Shown piece after piece: positions 45,173 through 55,924 of a DNA stretch of 64,000 nt (position 1 is the first letter of the stretch; every line of letters begins with the position of its first letter). The position numbers and the translations under genes were made by a program. The notes beneath the pieces were generated by a model. It worked only from the letters and a program-made list of their open reading frames with translations. It did no database searches and was not told the origin of the DNA. The stretch lies in NCBI RefSeq assembly GCF_900580865.1, contig NZ_UTBZ01000014.1, positions 124,001 through 188,000 on the forward strand, given 5' to 3'. This stretch comes from Pseudomonas viridiflava. GTDB lineage: Bacteria; Pseudomonadota; Gammaproteobacteria; Pseudomonadales; Pseudomonadaceae.

Positions 45173-46245
45173 ACTTTGCCCGACCGATCGGCGTAGTTTT
45201 GATCGATCCATTGTTGATAGCTGCCGCTTTTCACGTGCTCAACCCACGCGGTGTTACCGAGATACCACTCGACCGTCTTGCGAATGCCGGTCTCAAAGGT
45301 TTCTTGCGGGGTCCACCCCAACTCACGCTGAATCTTGCTGGCGTCGATCGCATAACGCTGGTCATGACCAGGTCGATCCTGAACATAAGCGATCAAACTT
45401 GCGTGAGGACGATGAGCAGAGTCTGGACGCAACTCATCAAGCAACGCACAAAGTGTGTGCACTACTTCGATATTTTGTTTCTCGTTATGACCACCGATAT
45501 TGTAAGTCTCGCCGATCAGGCCTTCGGTCACGACTTTGTACAGAGCGCGAGCATGATCTTCGACATACAGCCAGTCACGAACCTGATTGCCCTTCCCGTA
45601 AACTGGCAAAGGCTTACCTTCCAGCGCATTGAGAATGATCAACGGGATCAATTTCTCCGGAAAGTGGCAAGGGCCGTAGTTGTTCGAGCAGTTGGTGACC
45701 AGCGTCGGCAGACCATATGTGCGCGCCCATGCGCGAACCAGGTGGTCAGAACTGGCTTTGCTCGCCGAGTACGGCGAGCTTGGCTGATACGGGGTGGTTT
45801 CGGTAAAGAGATCTTCCGGACCTTCAAGGTCTCCGTAGACCTCATCAGTCGAAATATGGTGAAAGCGGAACTGGCTTTTGCGGGCATCATCGAGTGCAAC
45901 CCAGTAGTGGCGTGCAGCCTCCAGCAGGGTATAAGTGCCGATGATGTTAGTTTGAATAAACTCGGACGGCCCGGAGATTGAGCGATCAACATGGGACTCT
46001 GCGGCCAGATGCATGATCGCATCCGGTTGGTGCTCACGCAGGACACGATCAATTTGATCGCGATCACAAATGTCGACACGCTCGAATGCATAACGAGAAT
46101 TTTGACTGACTTCAGCCAGCGACTCCAGATTACCGGCATAAGTCAGCTTATCGACGTTAACGACGGAGTCGGTGGTATTGGAGATGATGTGACGGATCAC
46201 TGCCGAGCCGATAAACCCGGCGCCGCCGGTTACTAGAATTTTCAC
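45169..46245 (-). CDS. rmlB: dTDP-glucose 4,6-dehydratase RmlB
   Basis: 358 residues. [87 protein letters not shown]. The D-E pair in STDEVYG and the YxxxK are the dehydratase catalytic residues. Makes dTDP-4-keto-6-deoxyglucose. It is the first gene of the long leftward O-antigen transcription unit; the 226-base gap behind it to the lapA-like gene should hold the promoter but I see no clear element. Confidence 0.96.
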   Translation of the reverse strand: MKILVTGGAGFIGSAVIRHIISNTTDSVVNVDKLTYAGNLESLAEVSQNSRYAFERVDICDRDQIDRVLREHQPDAIMHLAAESHVDRSISGPSEFIQTNIIGTYTLLEAARHYWVALDDARKSQFRFHHISTDEVYGDLEGPEDLFTETTPYQPSSPYSASKASSDHLVRAWARTYGLPTLVTNCSNNYGPCHFPEKLIPLIILNALEGKPLPVYGKGNQVRDWLYVEDHARALYKVVTEGLIGETYNIGGHNEKQNIEVVHTLCALLDELRPDSAHRPHASLIAYVQDRPGHDQRYAIDASKIQRELGWTPQETFETGIRKTVEWYLGNTAWVEHVKSGSYQQWIDQNYADRSGKV

Positions 46246-46471
46246 GCGAAACCATACCCTTGAGCTGCGGACAGCGCCATCTACGAGCGCGATCTAATCC
46301 ATGAATGCAGAAGCCGACAGACATGAAAGCTTCCGTCAGAGTCAGTCTGAATCGAAGTGCATTGAAGGCACTGTCGAACAAGGGTTGCATTTTACAGCTT
46401 AGTGAACGTTTTACTAATGGATATAGACAGCTAGAGACTCAATTTCGACAGACGCCCCGCACTTGTCGTTT

Positions 46472-46711
46472 TCAGACAAGACGCTTGCGTGCTGCCCTGG
46501 ACGAACGTCCCAGAATCCAGCCAAGTACCGGGCCAATCAACATACCGACAAGCAACGCCAACACCACGATCAGCGAAACCGGCAACTGCGGACCCGACAA
46601 ACCCAGAAACAACAACGATACGGACTGCTGGTTCTCAAGCACGAACGCCAGAACCACCAACACCAGCAATAAAATAAAAACACCGACAAATATGCGCGTG
46701 AGGTTACGCAT
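46472..46711 (-). CDS. LapA-domain (DUF1049) inner-membrane protein
   Basis: 79 residues with two membrane helices: TRIFVGVFILLLVLVVLAFVL, then ENQQSVSLLFLG, then LPVSLIVVLALLVGMLIGPVLG, and a basic tail GRSSRAARKRLV. The ENQ-V-L-FLG loop between the helices is the LapA/YciS signature; E. coli LapA works with LapB in controlling LPS synthesis through FtsH and LpxC. It follows ihfB by 27 bases. A lapB gene is not in the window. Confidence 0.88.
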   Translation of the reverse strand: MRNLTRIFVGVFILLLVLVVLAFVLENQQSVSLLFLGLSGPQLPVSLIVVLALLVGMLIGPVLGWILGRSSRAARKRLV

Positions 46712-46738
46712 GAGTAACCCCCTGAGAGATAGCGATTG

Positions 46739-47035
46739 TCAAACTCCCTCCTCCTCTTCCTCATTCACCCGGTCACGGAGCTCTTTACCCGGCTTGAAAT
46801 GCGGAACGAATTTACCGTCGAGACTGACGGACTGGCCGGTCTTGGGATTACGACCGACGCGCGGCGCACGGTAGTGCAGGGAGAAGCTGCCAAACCCACG
46901 GATCTCGATACGATCACCGGTGGCGAGGCACTGGGACATTTGTTCAAGCATGGTCTTGATGGCCAGCTCCACATCCTTGGATGAGAGCAGCCCTTGATGG
47001 GTGACAATTCGTTCGATCAACTCCGACTTCGTCAT
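46739..47035 (-). CDS. ihfB: Integration host factor subunit beta
   Basis: 98 residues. [25 protein letters not shown] and the beta-arm [21 protein letters not shown] with the intercalating proline in RNPKTG, typical HU/IHF. It differs from HU by [20 protein letters not shown] bends DNA at specific sites and supports sigma-54 promoters such as the one at 18602. The C-terminal EEEEEGV is acidic. In Pseudomonas ihfB (himD) marks one edge of the O-antigen locus, as here. Confidence 0.96.
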   Translation of the reverse strand: MTKSELIERIVTHQGLLSSKDVELAIKTMLEQMSQCLATGDRIEIRGFGSFSLHYRAPRVGRNPKTGQSVSLDGKFVPHFKPGKELRDRVNEEEEEGV

Positions 47036-47187
47036 ATTTTTCCCTTCTTTTTCAAGCAGCTAGATCAGCGCTTGAAAGGTTTTAGCACGCCCGGAAGATT
47101 TTGAACAGCCCAGGGATTGACATATCTTCCATCGCGTCGAAACGCCCGGTTTCAGGGCATCACAGCAACAAACAGGGCACGGCATGC

Positions 47188-47466
47188 TTAACGGCATATC
47201 ACCAGCATGGTTCGTGTTACGTAGCCCGCAGGGTTGAAGCCAAAAGGAAACTCATCTTCGTCCTTGGCATCATCTGATCTCGTGATCACTTTATAGCCCG
47301 CGCCCTTGCACTCCTTTGCCGCGCGCTTCTGGCATTTCTCCCAGCCAGAGCCCAACCCGGAGCAGTCGACCTCTATACCACTGACACCACGCACGGCATG
47401 GGTCTTGGCGCTGGTTGTACAGCCTGCCAAAACCAGTACACCCATGAGGACAATAAACTTGTTCAT
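47188..47466 (-). CDS. Small lipoprotein of unknown function
   Basis: 92 residues; AAGGAAG before ATG 47466. Signal NKFIVLMGVLVLAGC with lipobox LAGC, then TTSAKTHAVRGVSGIEVDCSGLGSGWEKCQKRAAKECKGAGYKVITR. The mature part has five more cysteines, which may form periplasmic disulfides. The phrase C-S-G-L-G-x-W-x-x-C-x-x-A-x-x-x-C occurs in small Gram-negative lipoproteins, but I know no function. Lies between rpsA and ihfB. Confidence 0.75.
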   Translation of the reverse strand: MNKFIVLMGVLVLAGCTTSAKTHAVRGVSGIEVDCSGLGSGWEKCQKRAAKECKGAGYKVITRSDDAKDEDEFPFGFNPAGYVTRTMLVICR

Positions 47467-47629
47467 CCACTTCCTTATGCCAGGCAACTGCCCGACGACT
47501 ACACGCTTAAGACCAAGCTTAGTCGTGAATAGGCGATTGATCCGATTAAAGAAACAGACCAGTTCGAAGTGTGATTGGTTTCACCGAAACACTCGCGAAA
47601 ACCTGGAAGCACCAAATCGCAGGCACAAA

Positions 47630-47653
47630 AAAGGGCGACCGAAGTCGCCCTTT
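47630..47653 (-). terminator. Rho-independent terminator of the rpsA operon
   Basis: AGGGCGACCGAAGTCGCCCT (47632-47651), an 8-base G/C stem flanked by A and T runs, 19 bases past the rpsA stop. Confidence 0.88.
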
Positions 47654-47671
47654 TTCATGATCAAGCAGAAC

Positions 47672-49354
47672 TTAGTTCTGTTTGGCCATTGCCTGGCGCA
47701 GCAGTGCCGCCATGGTGGTGTCGCCAGTAGGAGCTTCTTCAGCCTTCAGGCTTTGGATAGCTTCTTTCTCTTCAGCATCGTCTTTCGACTTGATGGAGAG
47801 CTGGATCACGCGGCTCTTGCGGTCAACGCTGATGATCTTGGCTTCTACTTCCTGGCCTTCTTTCAGAACGTTGCGCGCGTCTTCAACGCGGTCACGGCTG
47901 ATTTCGGAGGCTTTCAGAGTCGCTTCGATATCGTCGGCCAGAACGATGATGGCGCCTTTGGCGTCAACTTCTTTCACAGTGCCTTTAACGATGGCGCCTT
48001 TGTCGTTCTCTTGAACGTACTCGGAGAACGGATCGCTTTCCAGTTGCTTGATACCCAGGGAGATACGCTCGCGCTCTGGGTCAACCGACAGGATAACGGT
48101 GTCCAGCTCGTCGCCCTTCTTGAAACGACGAACAGCTTCTTCGCCAACTTCGTTCCAGGAGATGTCGGACAGGTGAACCAGACCGTCGATGCCGCCGTCC
48201 AGACCAATGAAGATACCGAAATCGGTGATCGACTTGATGGTGCCGGAGATTTTATCGCCCTTGTTGAACTGGCCAGAGAAATCTTCCCATGGGTTAGATT
48301 TGCACTGCTTGATGCCCAGGGAGATACGACGACGCTCTTCGTCGATGTCCAGAACCATAACTTCCACTTCGTCGCCGACTTGTACGACTTTCGAAGGGTG
48401 GATGTTCTTGTTGGTCCAGTCCATTTCCGAAACGTGTACCAGACCTTCAACGCCTTCTTCCAGCTCAGCGAAGCAGCCGTAGTCGGTCAGGTTGGTTACA
48501 CGAGCGGTAACGCGAGTGCTTTCTGGGTAACGGGCTTTGATAGCAACCCATGGATCTTCGCCCAGTTGCTTCAGGCCCAGGGAAACACGGTTGCGTTCGC
48601 GATCGTATTTCAGAACCTTAACGTCGATTTCGTCACCAACGTTGACGATCTCGGAAGGATGCTTGATGCGCTTCCAGGCCATGTCGGTGATGTGCAGCAG
48701 GCCGTCCACGCCACCCAGATCGACGAATGCGCCGTAATCGGTGAGGTTTTTGACGATACCTTTGACTTGCTGGCCTTCCTGCAGGGATTCCAGCAGAGCT
48801 TCACGCTCGGCGGAGTTCTCGGCTTCCAGGACGCTGCGACGGGAAACGACAACGTTGTTGCGCTTCTGGTCCAGCTTGATGACCTTGAATTCCAGCTCTT
48901 TGCCTTCCAGGTGCGTGGTGTCGCGCACTGGACGGACGTCAACCAGGGAACCTGGCAGGAACGCACGGATGCCGTTAACGTCGACAGTGAAGCCGCCTTT
49001 AACCTTACCGTTGATAACGCCCTTGACCACTTCCTCAGCTGCGAATGCTGCTTCCAGAACGATCCAGCACTCAGCGCGCTTGGCTTTTTCACGGGACAGC
49101 TTGGTTTCACCGAAACCGTCTTCAACCGAGTCCAGAGCAACGTGAACTTCGTCACCGACATTGATAGTCAGATCGCCAGCGTCGTTGTAGAACTGCTCAA
49201 GCGGGATGAGTGCTTCAGACTTCAGGCCAGCGTGAACGGTTACCCAGCGAGCCTGGTAATCGATATCAACGATAACACCGGTGATGATGGAGCCTGCCTG
49301 AAGGTTCAGGGTTTTTAGGCTTTCTTCAAAGAGTTCCGCAAAGCTTTCGCTCAT
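47672..49354 (-). CDS. rpsA: 30S ribosomal protein S1
   Basis: 560 residues; ATG 49354 ([15 protein letters not shown]) is the canonical start. Six S1/OB-fold repeats follow one another, several ending in the R-[RN]-[RI]-[IV]-S-L-G-[IL]-K-Q pattern ([36 protein letters not shown]). It binds mRNA upstream of the Shine-Dalgarno and delivers it to the 30S subunit. Last gene of the serC-cmk supra-operon. C-terminal [15 protein letters not shown] is typical of Pseudomonas. Confidence 0.98.
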   Translation of the reverse strand: MSESFAELFEESLKTLNLQAGSIITGVIVDIDYQARWVTVHAGLKSEALIPLEQFYNDAGDLTINVGDEVHVALDSVEDGFGETKLSREKAKRAECWIVLEAAFAAEEVVKGVINGKVKGGFTVDVNGIRAFLPGSLVDVRPVRDTTHLEGKELEFKVIKLDQKRNNVVVSRRSVLEAENSAEREALLESLQEGQQVKGIVKNLTDYGAFVDLGGVDGLLHITDMAWKRIKHPSEIVNVGDEIDVKVLKYDRERNRVSLGLKQLGEDPWVAIKARYPESTRVTARVTNLTDYGCFAELEEGVEGLVHVSEMDWTNKNIHPSKVVQVGDEVEVMVLDIDEERRRISLGIKQCKSNPWEDFSGQFNKGDKISGTIKSITDFGIFIGLDGGIDGLVHLSDISWNEVGEEAVRRFKKGDELDTVILSVDPERERISLGIKQLESDPFSEYVQENDKGAIVKGTVKEVDAKGAIIVLADDIEATLKASEISRDRVEDARNVLKEGQEVEAKIISVDRKSRVIQLSIKSKDDAEEKEAIQSLKAEEAPTGDTTMAALLRQAMAKQN

Positions 49355-49473
49355 TTTAATTCCTGTAAATGAGGGCGAAGGATACGCCCATCTCCACACC
49401 CCAGACGGTGTGGGTTAGTTTCATATAGAAGAAGCGCCACAGGACTATGACTGGTCCCCTGCGGCCTTCTTGG

Positions 49474-50163
49474 TCACCCGGCGATATCGCGAATGGCGAT
49501 CTCGCTCATGATGCGTTCAAGCACCTGATCGATGGACAACTCCGTGGAATCCAGCTGTATGGCGTCAGCCGCCGGCTTAAGCGGGGCTACCGCTCGCTGG
49601 GTGTCACGCTCGTCGCGCGCACGGATCTCATCTAGCAGACTCGACAGACTAACACCCTCGACTTTGCCCTTCAACTGCAAATATCGACGGCGCGCCCTCT
49701 CCTCGGCACTGGCGGTCAGGAAAATCTTCAGCGGTGCGTCCGGAAAAACCACCGTGCCCATGTCGCGACCATCGGCCACCAGGCCCGGCGCTTCCTGGAA
49801 AGCACGCTGACGCTGCAGCAGCGCCTCGCGTACGGCGGGCAATGCAGCCACTTGCGAAGCGCCGGAGCCGACGCTTTCGGTGCGAATGACATCGCTGACT
49901 TCGTCACCTTCCAGGATGATGCGCTGCAACTGACCGTCGGTCGCCGCGATGAATTGCACATCCAGATGAGCGGCAAGCTTCTTCAGCAGCTCTTCATTGG
50001 TCAGATCAACACCGTGATTGTGTGCAGCAAATGCCAGCAAGCGGTAGAGCGCACCGGAGTCCAGCAAGTTCCAGCCCAGACGCTTGGCCAGAATCCCGGC
50101 TACGGTGCCCTTGCCCGAGCCGCTTGGCCCATCAATGGTGATGACTGGAGCAATGTTTTTCAC
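49474..50163 (-). CDS. cmk: Cytidylate kinase
   Basis: 229 residues starting with GTG at 50163, which overlaps the previous stop (GTGA); GAGGC lies upstream. The P-loop [20 protein letters not shown] (9-28), [27 protein letters not shown] and the lid [14 protein letters not shown] identify CMP kinase, which phosphorylates CMP and dCMP. It is translationally coupled to tyrA-aroA. Confidence 0.96.
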   Translation of the reverse strand: MKNIAPVITIDGPSGSGKGTVAGILAKRLGWNLLDSGALYRLLAFAAHNHGVDLTNEELLKKLAAHLDVQFIAATDGQLQRIILEGDEVSDVIRTESVGSGASQVAALPAVREALLQRQRAFQEAPGLVADGRDMGTVVFPDAPLKIFLTASAEERARRRYLQLKGKVEGVSLSSLLDEIRARDERDTQRAVAPLKPAADAIQLDSTELSIDQVLERIMSEIAIRDIAG

Positions 50164-52403
50164 GACTGAGCCTCTTGTGCCACACGAATACCGACCTGCC
50201 CGCACAGCGCGAGGAAGTTGGGGAACGACGTCGCGACGTTGGCGCAGTCATGGATGCGGATCGGTGCAGTGGCGCGCAACGAGGCAACGCTGAACGCCAT
50301 CGCGATACGGTGATCGCCGTGACCATGCACTTCGCCGCCGCCGATCTGGCCGCCGTCGATGATGATACCGTCCGGGGTTGGCTGGCATTTCACGCCCAGC
50401 GCCAACAGACCGTCCGCCATCACCTGAATACGATCCGATTCCTTGACCCGCAGCTCTTCAGCGCCAGTCAGCACGGTACGCCCTTCGGCGCAGGCAGCCG
50501 CCACGAACAGCACCGGGAATTCGTCGATAGCCAGCGGAACCAACTCTTCGGGAATCTCGATACCCTTGAGTTTAGCTGCCCGCACGCGCAGGTCAGCCAC
50601 CGGCTCGCCGCCGACTTCACGCTGGTTTTCCAGAGTGATGTCCGCACCCATCAGGCGCAGGATGTCGATCACGCCGGTACGGGTCGGGTTGATGCCGACG
50701 TGCTCAAGCACCAGCTCCGAACCCTCCGCGATCGAGGCCGCTACGAGGAAGAACGCCGACGACGAGATGTCGCCCGGCACTTCAATGTGGGTAGCAGTCA
50801 GCTTGCCGCCCGATTCAACCGATGCCGTGGCACCATCAACGCTCACCGAATAACCGAAACCGCGCAGCATGCGCTCGGTGTGATCGCGAGTCGGCGCCGG
50901 CTCGGTCACGGTGGTCTTGCCTTCAGCGTACAGACCGGCGAGCAGCAGGCAGGACTTCACCTGAGCACTGGCCATCGGCATGGTGTAAGTCAGGCCTTTG
51001 AGCTTGTGCCCGCCACGAATGGTCATCGGCGGACGACCTTCGGCAGCAGTTTCGATCACGGCGCCCATTTCGCGCAGCGGATTCGCCACGCGGTTCATCG
51101 GACGCTTGGACAGCGACGCATCGCCAGTCAGCGTGCTGTCGAAGTTCTGCGCCGCCAACAGGCCGGACAGCAGACGCATCGACGTGCCGGAGTTGCCCAG
51201 ATAGATCGGGCCCGGCGCCGGCTTCAGGCCGTGCAGGCCGACGCCGTGGATGGTCACGCGGCCGTGGTGCGGGCCTTCGATGACTACGCCCATGTCGCGG
51301 AATGCCTGCAAGGTCGCCAAGGCGTCTTCACCCTCAAGGAAGCCTTCGACTTCGGTGACGCCTTCGGCCAGCGAACCGAGCATGATCGAGCGGTGGGAAA
51401 TCGATTTATCACCCGGTACGCGAATCCGACCGGACAGGCGGCCACCAGGTTGAGCCAGGAAGATCAGATCGTTGGAATTCATAGCGTCCACATAGGCCCT
51501 GCGGGCCAGGATTTTACTGAAATGCTCGCGGGCAACCCGGGCGCGCGTGAAAACGCCCAACAATTGGTGCCCATCCCCTGCATCGACCGCGTCGCGTAAG
51601 GCGTCGAGGTCGCTGCGAAATGTATCGAGTGTGCGCAGGACAGCCTCGCGGTTGGCGAGGAAGATGTCGTGCCACATCACCGGGTCGCTTCCGGCGATTC
51701 TTGTGAAATCGCGGAAACCGCCCGCAGCGTAACGGAAGATCTCAAGATTTTCATTGCGCTTGGCCAACGAGTCGACCAGACCAAAGGCCAGCAGGTGCGG
51801 CAAATGGCTGGTCGCAGCCAGCACTTCATCGTGACGCTCGACCTGCATGTGCTCGACGTCAGCGCCCAATTCGCGCCACAGACGATCAACCACCGCCAAC
51901 GCGGCCGGGTCGGTTTGCTCAAGCGGCGTGAGGATCACTTTATGGCGACGGAACAGCTCGGCATTGGAGGCTTCCACCCCGCTCTGCTCGGAACCGGCAA
52001 TCGGATGCCCCGGCACGAAACGCGGCGGCATGGCGCCAAACGCTTCGGTGGCTGCGCGCACGACATTGCCTTTGGCGCTGCCGACATCAGTCAGAATCGC
52101 CTGCCCCAGATCCATGCCCGCCAGACGCGCGAGCACTTTTTCCATGGCCAGGATCGGCACTGCCAACTGAATTACGTCAGCGCCCTGACAAGCTGCCGCC
52201 AAGTCATCCTCACAGCGATCCACAACGCCCAACTCAACCGCCAACTTGCGCGACTGCGGGTCGAGATCGATCCCGACCACTTCGCGGCAGATGCCGCTTT
52301 CACGCAAGCCTTTGGCAAACGAACCACCGATCAAACCCAGACCGACCACCACAAGGCGACCGATCATAGGTGCAGCAGATTGCAGTGCAGTGACATCACC
52401 CAC
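50160..52403 (-). CDS. Fused prephenate dehydrogenase / EPSP synthase (TyrA-AroA)
   Basis: 747 residues. Residues about 13-305 are a cyclohexadienyl/prephenate dehydrogenase: [44 protein letters not shown]. Residues from about 309 are 3-phosphoshikimate 1-carboxyvinyltransferase: [37 protein letters not shown], the catalytic region [18 protein letters not shown] and KESDRIQVM. So one chain carries an early shared step of aromatic synthesis and a tyrosine-branch step. This fusion is known in Pseudomonas. Start GTG 52403 overlaps hisC by 8 bases; ATG 52367 is an alternative. Confidence 0.95.
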   Translation of the reverse strand: MGDVTALQSAAPMIGRLVVVGLGLIGGSFAKGLRESGICREVVGIDLDPQSRKLAVELGVVDRCEDDLAAACQGADVIQLAVPILAMEKVLARLAGMDLGQAILTDVGSAKGNVVRAATEAFGAMPPRFVPGHPIAGSEQSGVEASNAELFRRHKVILTPLEQTDPAALAVVDRLWRELGADVEHMQVERHDEVLAATSHLPHLLAFGLVDSLAKRNENLEIFRYAAGGFRDFTRIAGSDPVMWHDIFLANREAVLRTLDTFRSDLDALRDAVDAGDGHQLLGVFTRARVAREHFSKILARRAYVDAMNSNDLIFLAQPGGRLSGRIRVPGDKSISHRSIMLGSLAEGVTEVEGFLEGEDALATLQAFRDMGVVIEGPHHGRVTIHGVGLHGLKPAPGPIYLGNSGTSMRLLSGLLAAQNFDSTLTGDASLSKRPMNRVANPLREMGAVIETAAEGRPPMTIRGGHKLKGLTYTMPMASAQVKSCLLLAGLYAEGKTTVTEPAPTRDHTERMLRGFGYSVSVDGATASVESGGKLTATHIEVPGDISSSAFFLVAASIAEGSELVLEHVGINPTRTGVIDILRLMGADITLENQREVGGEPVADLRVRAAKLKGIEIPEELVPLAIDEFPVLFVAAACAEGRTVLTGAEELRVKESDRIQVMADGLLALGVKCQPTPDGIIIDGGQIGGGEVHGHGDHRIAMAFSVASLRATAPIRIHDCANVATSFPNFLALCGQVGIRVAQEAQS

Positions 52404-53508
52404 GAGCCAGAACCTTGCGCAGCGCTTCGAGGAAACGGCTGTTTTCCGCCGGCAGACCGATGGTCACCCGCAGATGGTTCGGCATGCCGTAGTTGGCCAC
52501 CGGACGCACGATCACGCCTTCGCGCAGCAAGCCCTGGAATACCGGGGCCGCGACTTGAGCGAGATCGACGCAGATGAAGTTGCCTTTGGATTCGATCCAG
52601 CTCAAGCCCAACTCACGGAAACCGGCCTGCAACTGCTGCATGCCCGCCTCGTTGAGTTGACGGCTTTGCGCCAGATATTCCTCATCCTTCAGCGCTGCGC
52701 AGGCTGCCGCGAGGGCCAGACTATTGACGTTGAACGGCTGGCGAACGCGATTCAGCACGTCAGCAACAACCGGAGTCGACAGACCGTAGCCGACGCGCAA
52801 TGCCGCCAGACCATAGGCCTTGGAGAAGGTGCGCGATACCAGCAGATTCGGGTAAGCGGCAAGGAAATCCAGACCGTCCGGCAGATCGCTGCCTTCGGCG
52901 TACTCGATGTACGCCTCGTCAAGCACCACCAGCACGTGCTCCGGAACATCCTGGAGGAACTCGTCCAGCGCTTCTGCACCAAACCACGTCCCGGTCGGGT
53001 TGTTCGGGTTGGCAATGAACACCACACGTGTATTGGCATCGATCGCCGCAAGCATTGCAGGCAGGTCATGCCCCCAATCCTTGGCCGGCACCACTTTGGC
53101 TTGCGCGCCGACCGCCTGAGTGGCGATCGGATACACAGCGAAAGCGTGCTCGCTGAACACCGCATTCAGGCCCGGCGCCAGATAGGCGCGCGCGACCAGC
53201 TCAAGAATATCGTTGGAACCGTTACCCAGGGTGACCTGGTTCAGCTCGACACGGCATTGCTCGGCCAGCAGCGATTTCAGCGCGAAACCGTTGCCATCCG
53301 GATACCGGGTCAGCTCGGCCAGCTCTTCGCGGATCGCCGCCAAGGCTTTCGGGCTGGCACCCAGCGGGTTTTCGTTACTCGCCAGTTTGACGATTTTTGC
53401 CGGATCCAGATCCAGCTCGCGCGCCAGTTCGTCCACAGGCTTGCCCGGAACGTACGGCGAAAGTTGTTGCACGCCCGGCTGCGCCAGAGCGAGGAAGTTG
53501 CCACTCAT
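52396..53508 (-). CDS. hisC: Histidinol-phosphate / aromatic aminotransferase HisC
   Basis: 370 residues, class I/II PLP aminotransferase. KLASNENPLGASPKAL, GNGSNDILELVARAYL, NPNNPTGTWFGAEALDEFL, DEAYIEYAEGSDLPD and the Schiff-base Lys in LVSRTFSKAYGLAALRVGYG. In this position between pheA and tyrA it is the broad-specificity HisHb/HisC2 type, likely active on aromatic keto acids as well as imidazole-acetol phosphate. Follows pheA by 13 bases. Confidence 0.93.
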   Translation of the reverse strand: MSGNFLALAQPGVQQLSPYVPGKPVDELARELDLDPAKIVKLASNENPLGASPKALAAIREELAELTRYPDGNGFALKSLLAEQCRVELNQVTLGNGSNDILELVARAYLAPGLNAVFSEHAFAVYPIATQAVGAQAKVVPAKDWGHDLPAMLAAIDANTRVVFIANPNNPTGTWFGAEALDEFLQDVPEHVLVVLDEAYIEYAEGSDLPDGLDFLAAYPNLLVSRTFSKAYGLAALRVGYGLSTPVVADVLNRVRQPFNVNSLALAAACAALKDEEYLAQSRQLNEAGMQQLQAGFRELGLSWIESKGNFICVDLAQVAAPVFQGLLREGVIVRPVANYGMPNHLRVTIGLPAENSRFLEALRKVLARG

Positions 53509-53521
53509 TTGCTACCGCCCC

Positions 53522-54616
53522 TTAGAGAACTGCTTTCGGGTAGGAACCCAGCACTTTGAGTGCTACTGCTTCCTGACTGATCTTTTCCAATACACCTTTG
53601 ATCAACGGATCGCGGTGATGACCGACGAAGTCGATGAAGAACACGTAAGTCCATTTGCCGCTGCGCGACGGACGGGTTTCGATACGAGTCAGGTCGATCC
53701 CGTTGTCGTGGAACGGCACCAGCAGCTCATGGAGCGCGCCGGGTTTGTTGCTCATCGACACGATGATCGAGGTTTTGTCGTCGCCAGTCGGCGGCACTTC
53801 CTGGTTACCGATCATCAGGAAGCGCGTCGAGTTGTCCGGACGGTCTTCAATCTTCTCGGCCAGACGGGTCAGGCCATACAGCCCTGCCGCCATGTCACCG
53901 GCAATCGCCGCCGAATTCCACTCGCCTTTAACCCGCTTGGCCGCTTCGGCATTACTGGAAACCGCGACGCGCTCGACATTCGGGTAATGCGCGTCCAGCC
54001 ACTTGCGGCACTGGGCCAGCGACTGTGCGTGGGAATAGATGCGGCTGATACTGTCGGTCTTGGTGTTTTCACCGACCAACAGGTGATGGTGAATACGCAG
54101 CTCGACTTCGCCACAGATGACCATATCGTGCTCGAGGAAGCTGTCCAGCGTGTGATTGACCGCGCCTTCGGTGGAGTTTTCTACCGGCACCACGCCAAAA
54201 TTCACTGCACCGGCCGCCACTTCACGGAACACTTCGTCGATCGCCGCCATTGGCTTGCTGATCACCGCGTGACCGAAGTGCTTCATCGCTGCCGCTTGGG
54301 TGAAGGTGCCTTCAGGGCCGAGGTAAGCCACTTTCAGCGGCTGCTCCAGCGCCAGGCACGACGACATGATTTCGCGGAACAACCGCGCCATCTCTTCGTT
54401 GCCCAGCGGACCCTGATTGCGTTCCATGACGCGCTTGAGCACCTGAGCTTCGCGCTCAGGACGATAGAACACCGGCACTTCGCCTTCGGCCAGCGAGGCC
54501 ATCTTTACTCGCGCGACTTCCTGGGCGCAACGCGCACGCTCACTGATCAACTCCATGACTTTAGTGTCCAGAGCGTCAATGCGAACGCGCAGTGCCTTGA
54601 GTTCTTGCTCGGACAT
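53522..54616 (-). CDS. pheA: Bifunctional chorismate mutase / prephenate dehydratase (P-protein)
   Basis: 364 residues. AroQ-type chorismate mutase (1-95): LKALRVRIDALDTKVMELISER, RCAQEVARVKM, YRPEREAQVLKRVMERN. Prephenate dehydratase (about 95-275): VAYLGPEGTFTQAAAMKHFG, GVVPVENSTEGAVNHTLDSF and TRFLMIG. C-terminal ACT regulatory domain (about 280-364): KTSIIVSMSNKPGALHELLVPF, GIDLTRIETRPSRSGKWTYVFFID, which binds phenylalanine. Start shares one base with the serC stop (TGATG). Confidence 0.97.
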   Translation of the reverse strand: MSEQELKALRVRIDALDTKVMELISERARCAQEVARVKMASLAEGEVPVFYRPEREAQVLKRVMERNQGPLGNEEMARLFREIMSSCLALEQPLKVAYLGPEGTFTQAAAMKHFGHAVISKPMAAIDEVFREVAAGAVNFGVVPVENSTEGAVNHTLDSFLEHDMVICGEVELRIHHHLLVGENTKTDSISRIYSHAQSLAQCRKWLDAHYPNVERVAVSSNAEAAKRVKGEWNSAAIAGDMAAGLYGLTRLAEKIEDRPDNSTRFLMIGNQEVPPTGDDKTSIIVSMSNKPGALHELLVPFHDNGIDLTRIETRPSRSGKWTYVFFIDFVGHHRDPLIKGVLEKISQEAVALKVLGSYPKAVL

Positions 54617-55701
54617 CAGCCGTGTTCCTTCTCGAATTCAGCCATGTACGCCACCAGCGCATTAACCGCGGTGATGTCGACGGCGTTGTAGATGGAGGCG
54701 CGCATGCCGCCCACGGAGCGGTGGCCCTTCAGATTGAGCAAGCCGCGCTCTTCGGCACCGACGAGGAACGGCTTGTCCAGACGATCATCGGCCAGACGGA
54801 ACGGCACGTTCATCCACGAGCGATCCGACTTGTTGATCGGGTTGCTGTAGAGGCCACTGTCGTCGATGAAGTCGTACAGCGTGCGCTGCTTGACGTCATT
54901 CAGTTTGGCGATGGCTTCAACGCCACCCTGCTCTTTCAGCCACTGGAACACCAGACCGGACAGGTACCAGGCCAGGGTCGGCGGGGTGTTGTACATCGAG
55001 CCGTTATCCGCCGCGACTTTGTAGTCGAGCATGGTCGGGCACAGCGAACGCGCCTTGCCGAGCAGGTCTTCGCGGATGATGTTGACGACGATGCCGCTCG
55101 GGCCGATGTTCTTCTGTGCGCCGGCGTAGATCATGCCAAAACGCGAGATATCGACCGGGCGCGAGAGGATGTCCGAAGACATGTCGGCCACCAGCGGTAC
55201 ATCACCGACTTCCGGAATCCACTGGAATTCCAGACCGCCGATGGTTTCGTTCGGCGCGTAGTGAACGTAAGCGGCGTCTTTCGACAGGTTCCACTCGTTC
55301 TGGCCCGGGATGGCGAAATAGTCGTAAGGCTTGGCGGTGGCGGCAACATTGACGTGACCGTAGCGCGAGGCTTCTTCGATGGCTTTCTGCGACCAGATAC
55401 CGGTGTCGATATAGTCGGCAGAGCCGCCTTCAGGCAGCAGGTTCAGTGGAATCTGCGCGAATTGCTGGCTGGCGCCACCTTGCAGAAACAGCACTTTGTA
55501 GTTCGACGGGATATTCAGCAGGTCACGCAGATCCTGCTCGGCCTGTGTGGCGATGGACACGAACTCATCGCTGCGATGGCTCATTTCCATGACCGACAGA
55601 CCCTTGCCGTGCCAATCAAGGAGTTCACCCTGGGCTCGTTGCAGGACAGCTTCAGGAAGCGCCGCAGGACCGGCGCAGAAGTTATAGGCTCGCTTGCTCA
55701 C
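54616..55701 (-). CDS. serC: Phosphoserine aminotransferase
   Basis: 361 residues from GTG 55701 (GAGA upstream); a frame extension to 55707 would begin with TTG. SKRAYNFCAGPAALPEAVL is the standard start. PLP site VADMSSDILSRPVDISRFG with Lys in YAGAQKNIGPSGIVVNIIRE; VGGMRASIYNAV near the end. Makes phosphoserine (serine pathway) and serves pyridoxal phosphate synthesis. First gene of the conserved serC-pheA-hisC-tyrA/aroA-cmk-rpsA unit, 223 bases after gyrA. Confidence 0.97.
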   Translation of the reverse strand: MSKRAYNFCAGPAALPEAVLQRAQGELLDWHGKGLSVMEMSHRSDEFVSIATQAEQDLRDLLNIPSNYKVLFLQGGASQQFAQIPLNLLPEGGSADYIDTGIWSQKAIEEASRYGHVNVAATAKPYDYFAIPGQNEWNLSKDAAYVHYAPNETIGGLEFQWIPEVGDVPLVADMSSDILSRPVDISRFGMIYAGAQKNIGPSGIVVNIIREDLLGKARSLCPTMLDYKVAADNGSMYNTPPTLAWYLSGLVFQWLKEQGGVEAIAKLNDVKQRTLYDFIDDSGLYSNPINKSDRSWMNVPFRLADDRLDKPFLVGAEERGLLNLKGHRSVGGMRASIYNAVDITAVNALVAYMAEFEKEHG

Positions 55702-55755
55702 ATCCAATCTCGCTCTGATTTGGTGGTATCACATATCAGTCGGCGCCAATCGTGT

Positions 55756-55843
55756 GTGGGAGCGAGCTTGCTCGCGAAGGCGGACTGACATTCAACAAAG
55801 ATGTCGCCTGATACTCCGCTTTCGCGAGCAAGCTCGCTCCCAC
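55756..55843. repeat. REP doublet, family A (GTGGGAG ends outward)
   Basis: Arms 55756-55778 and 55821-55843, both of the CTTG subtype and so perfectly matched, GCGAA ends inward, spacer 42 bases. Lies between the gyrA stop and the serC start. Confidence 0.92.
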
Positions 55844-55924
55844 AAGGTTCTTCATGGGCGCCGAAATTTCATACCGGACAAATAACAAGGGGGCGAATTC
55901 TCATCCGCCCCCTCGTTTGTCCGC

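Noticed and set aside
46246..46471. JUMPstart/ops element before rmlB
   Set aside because: No GGCGGTAG-like sequence on the transcribed strand; no RfaH-type control can be claimed.
47306..49318. 670-codon open frame opposite rpsA
   Set aside because: Antisense shadow; low-complexity phenylalanine, aspartate and valine content arises from the S1 repeats on the minus strand.
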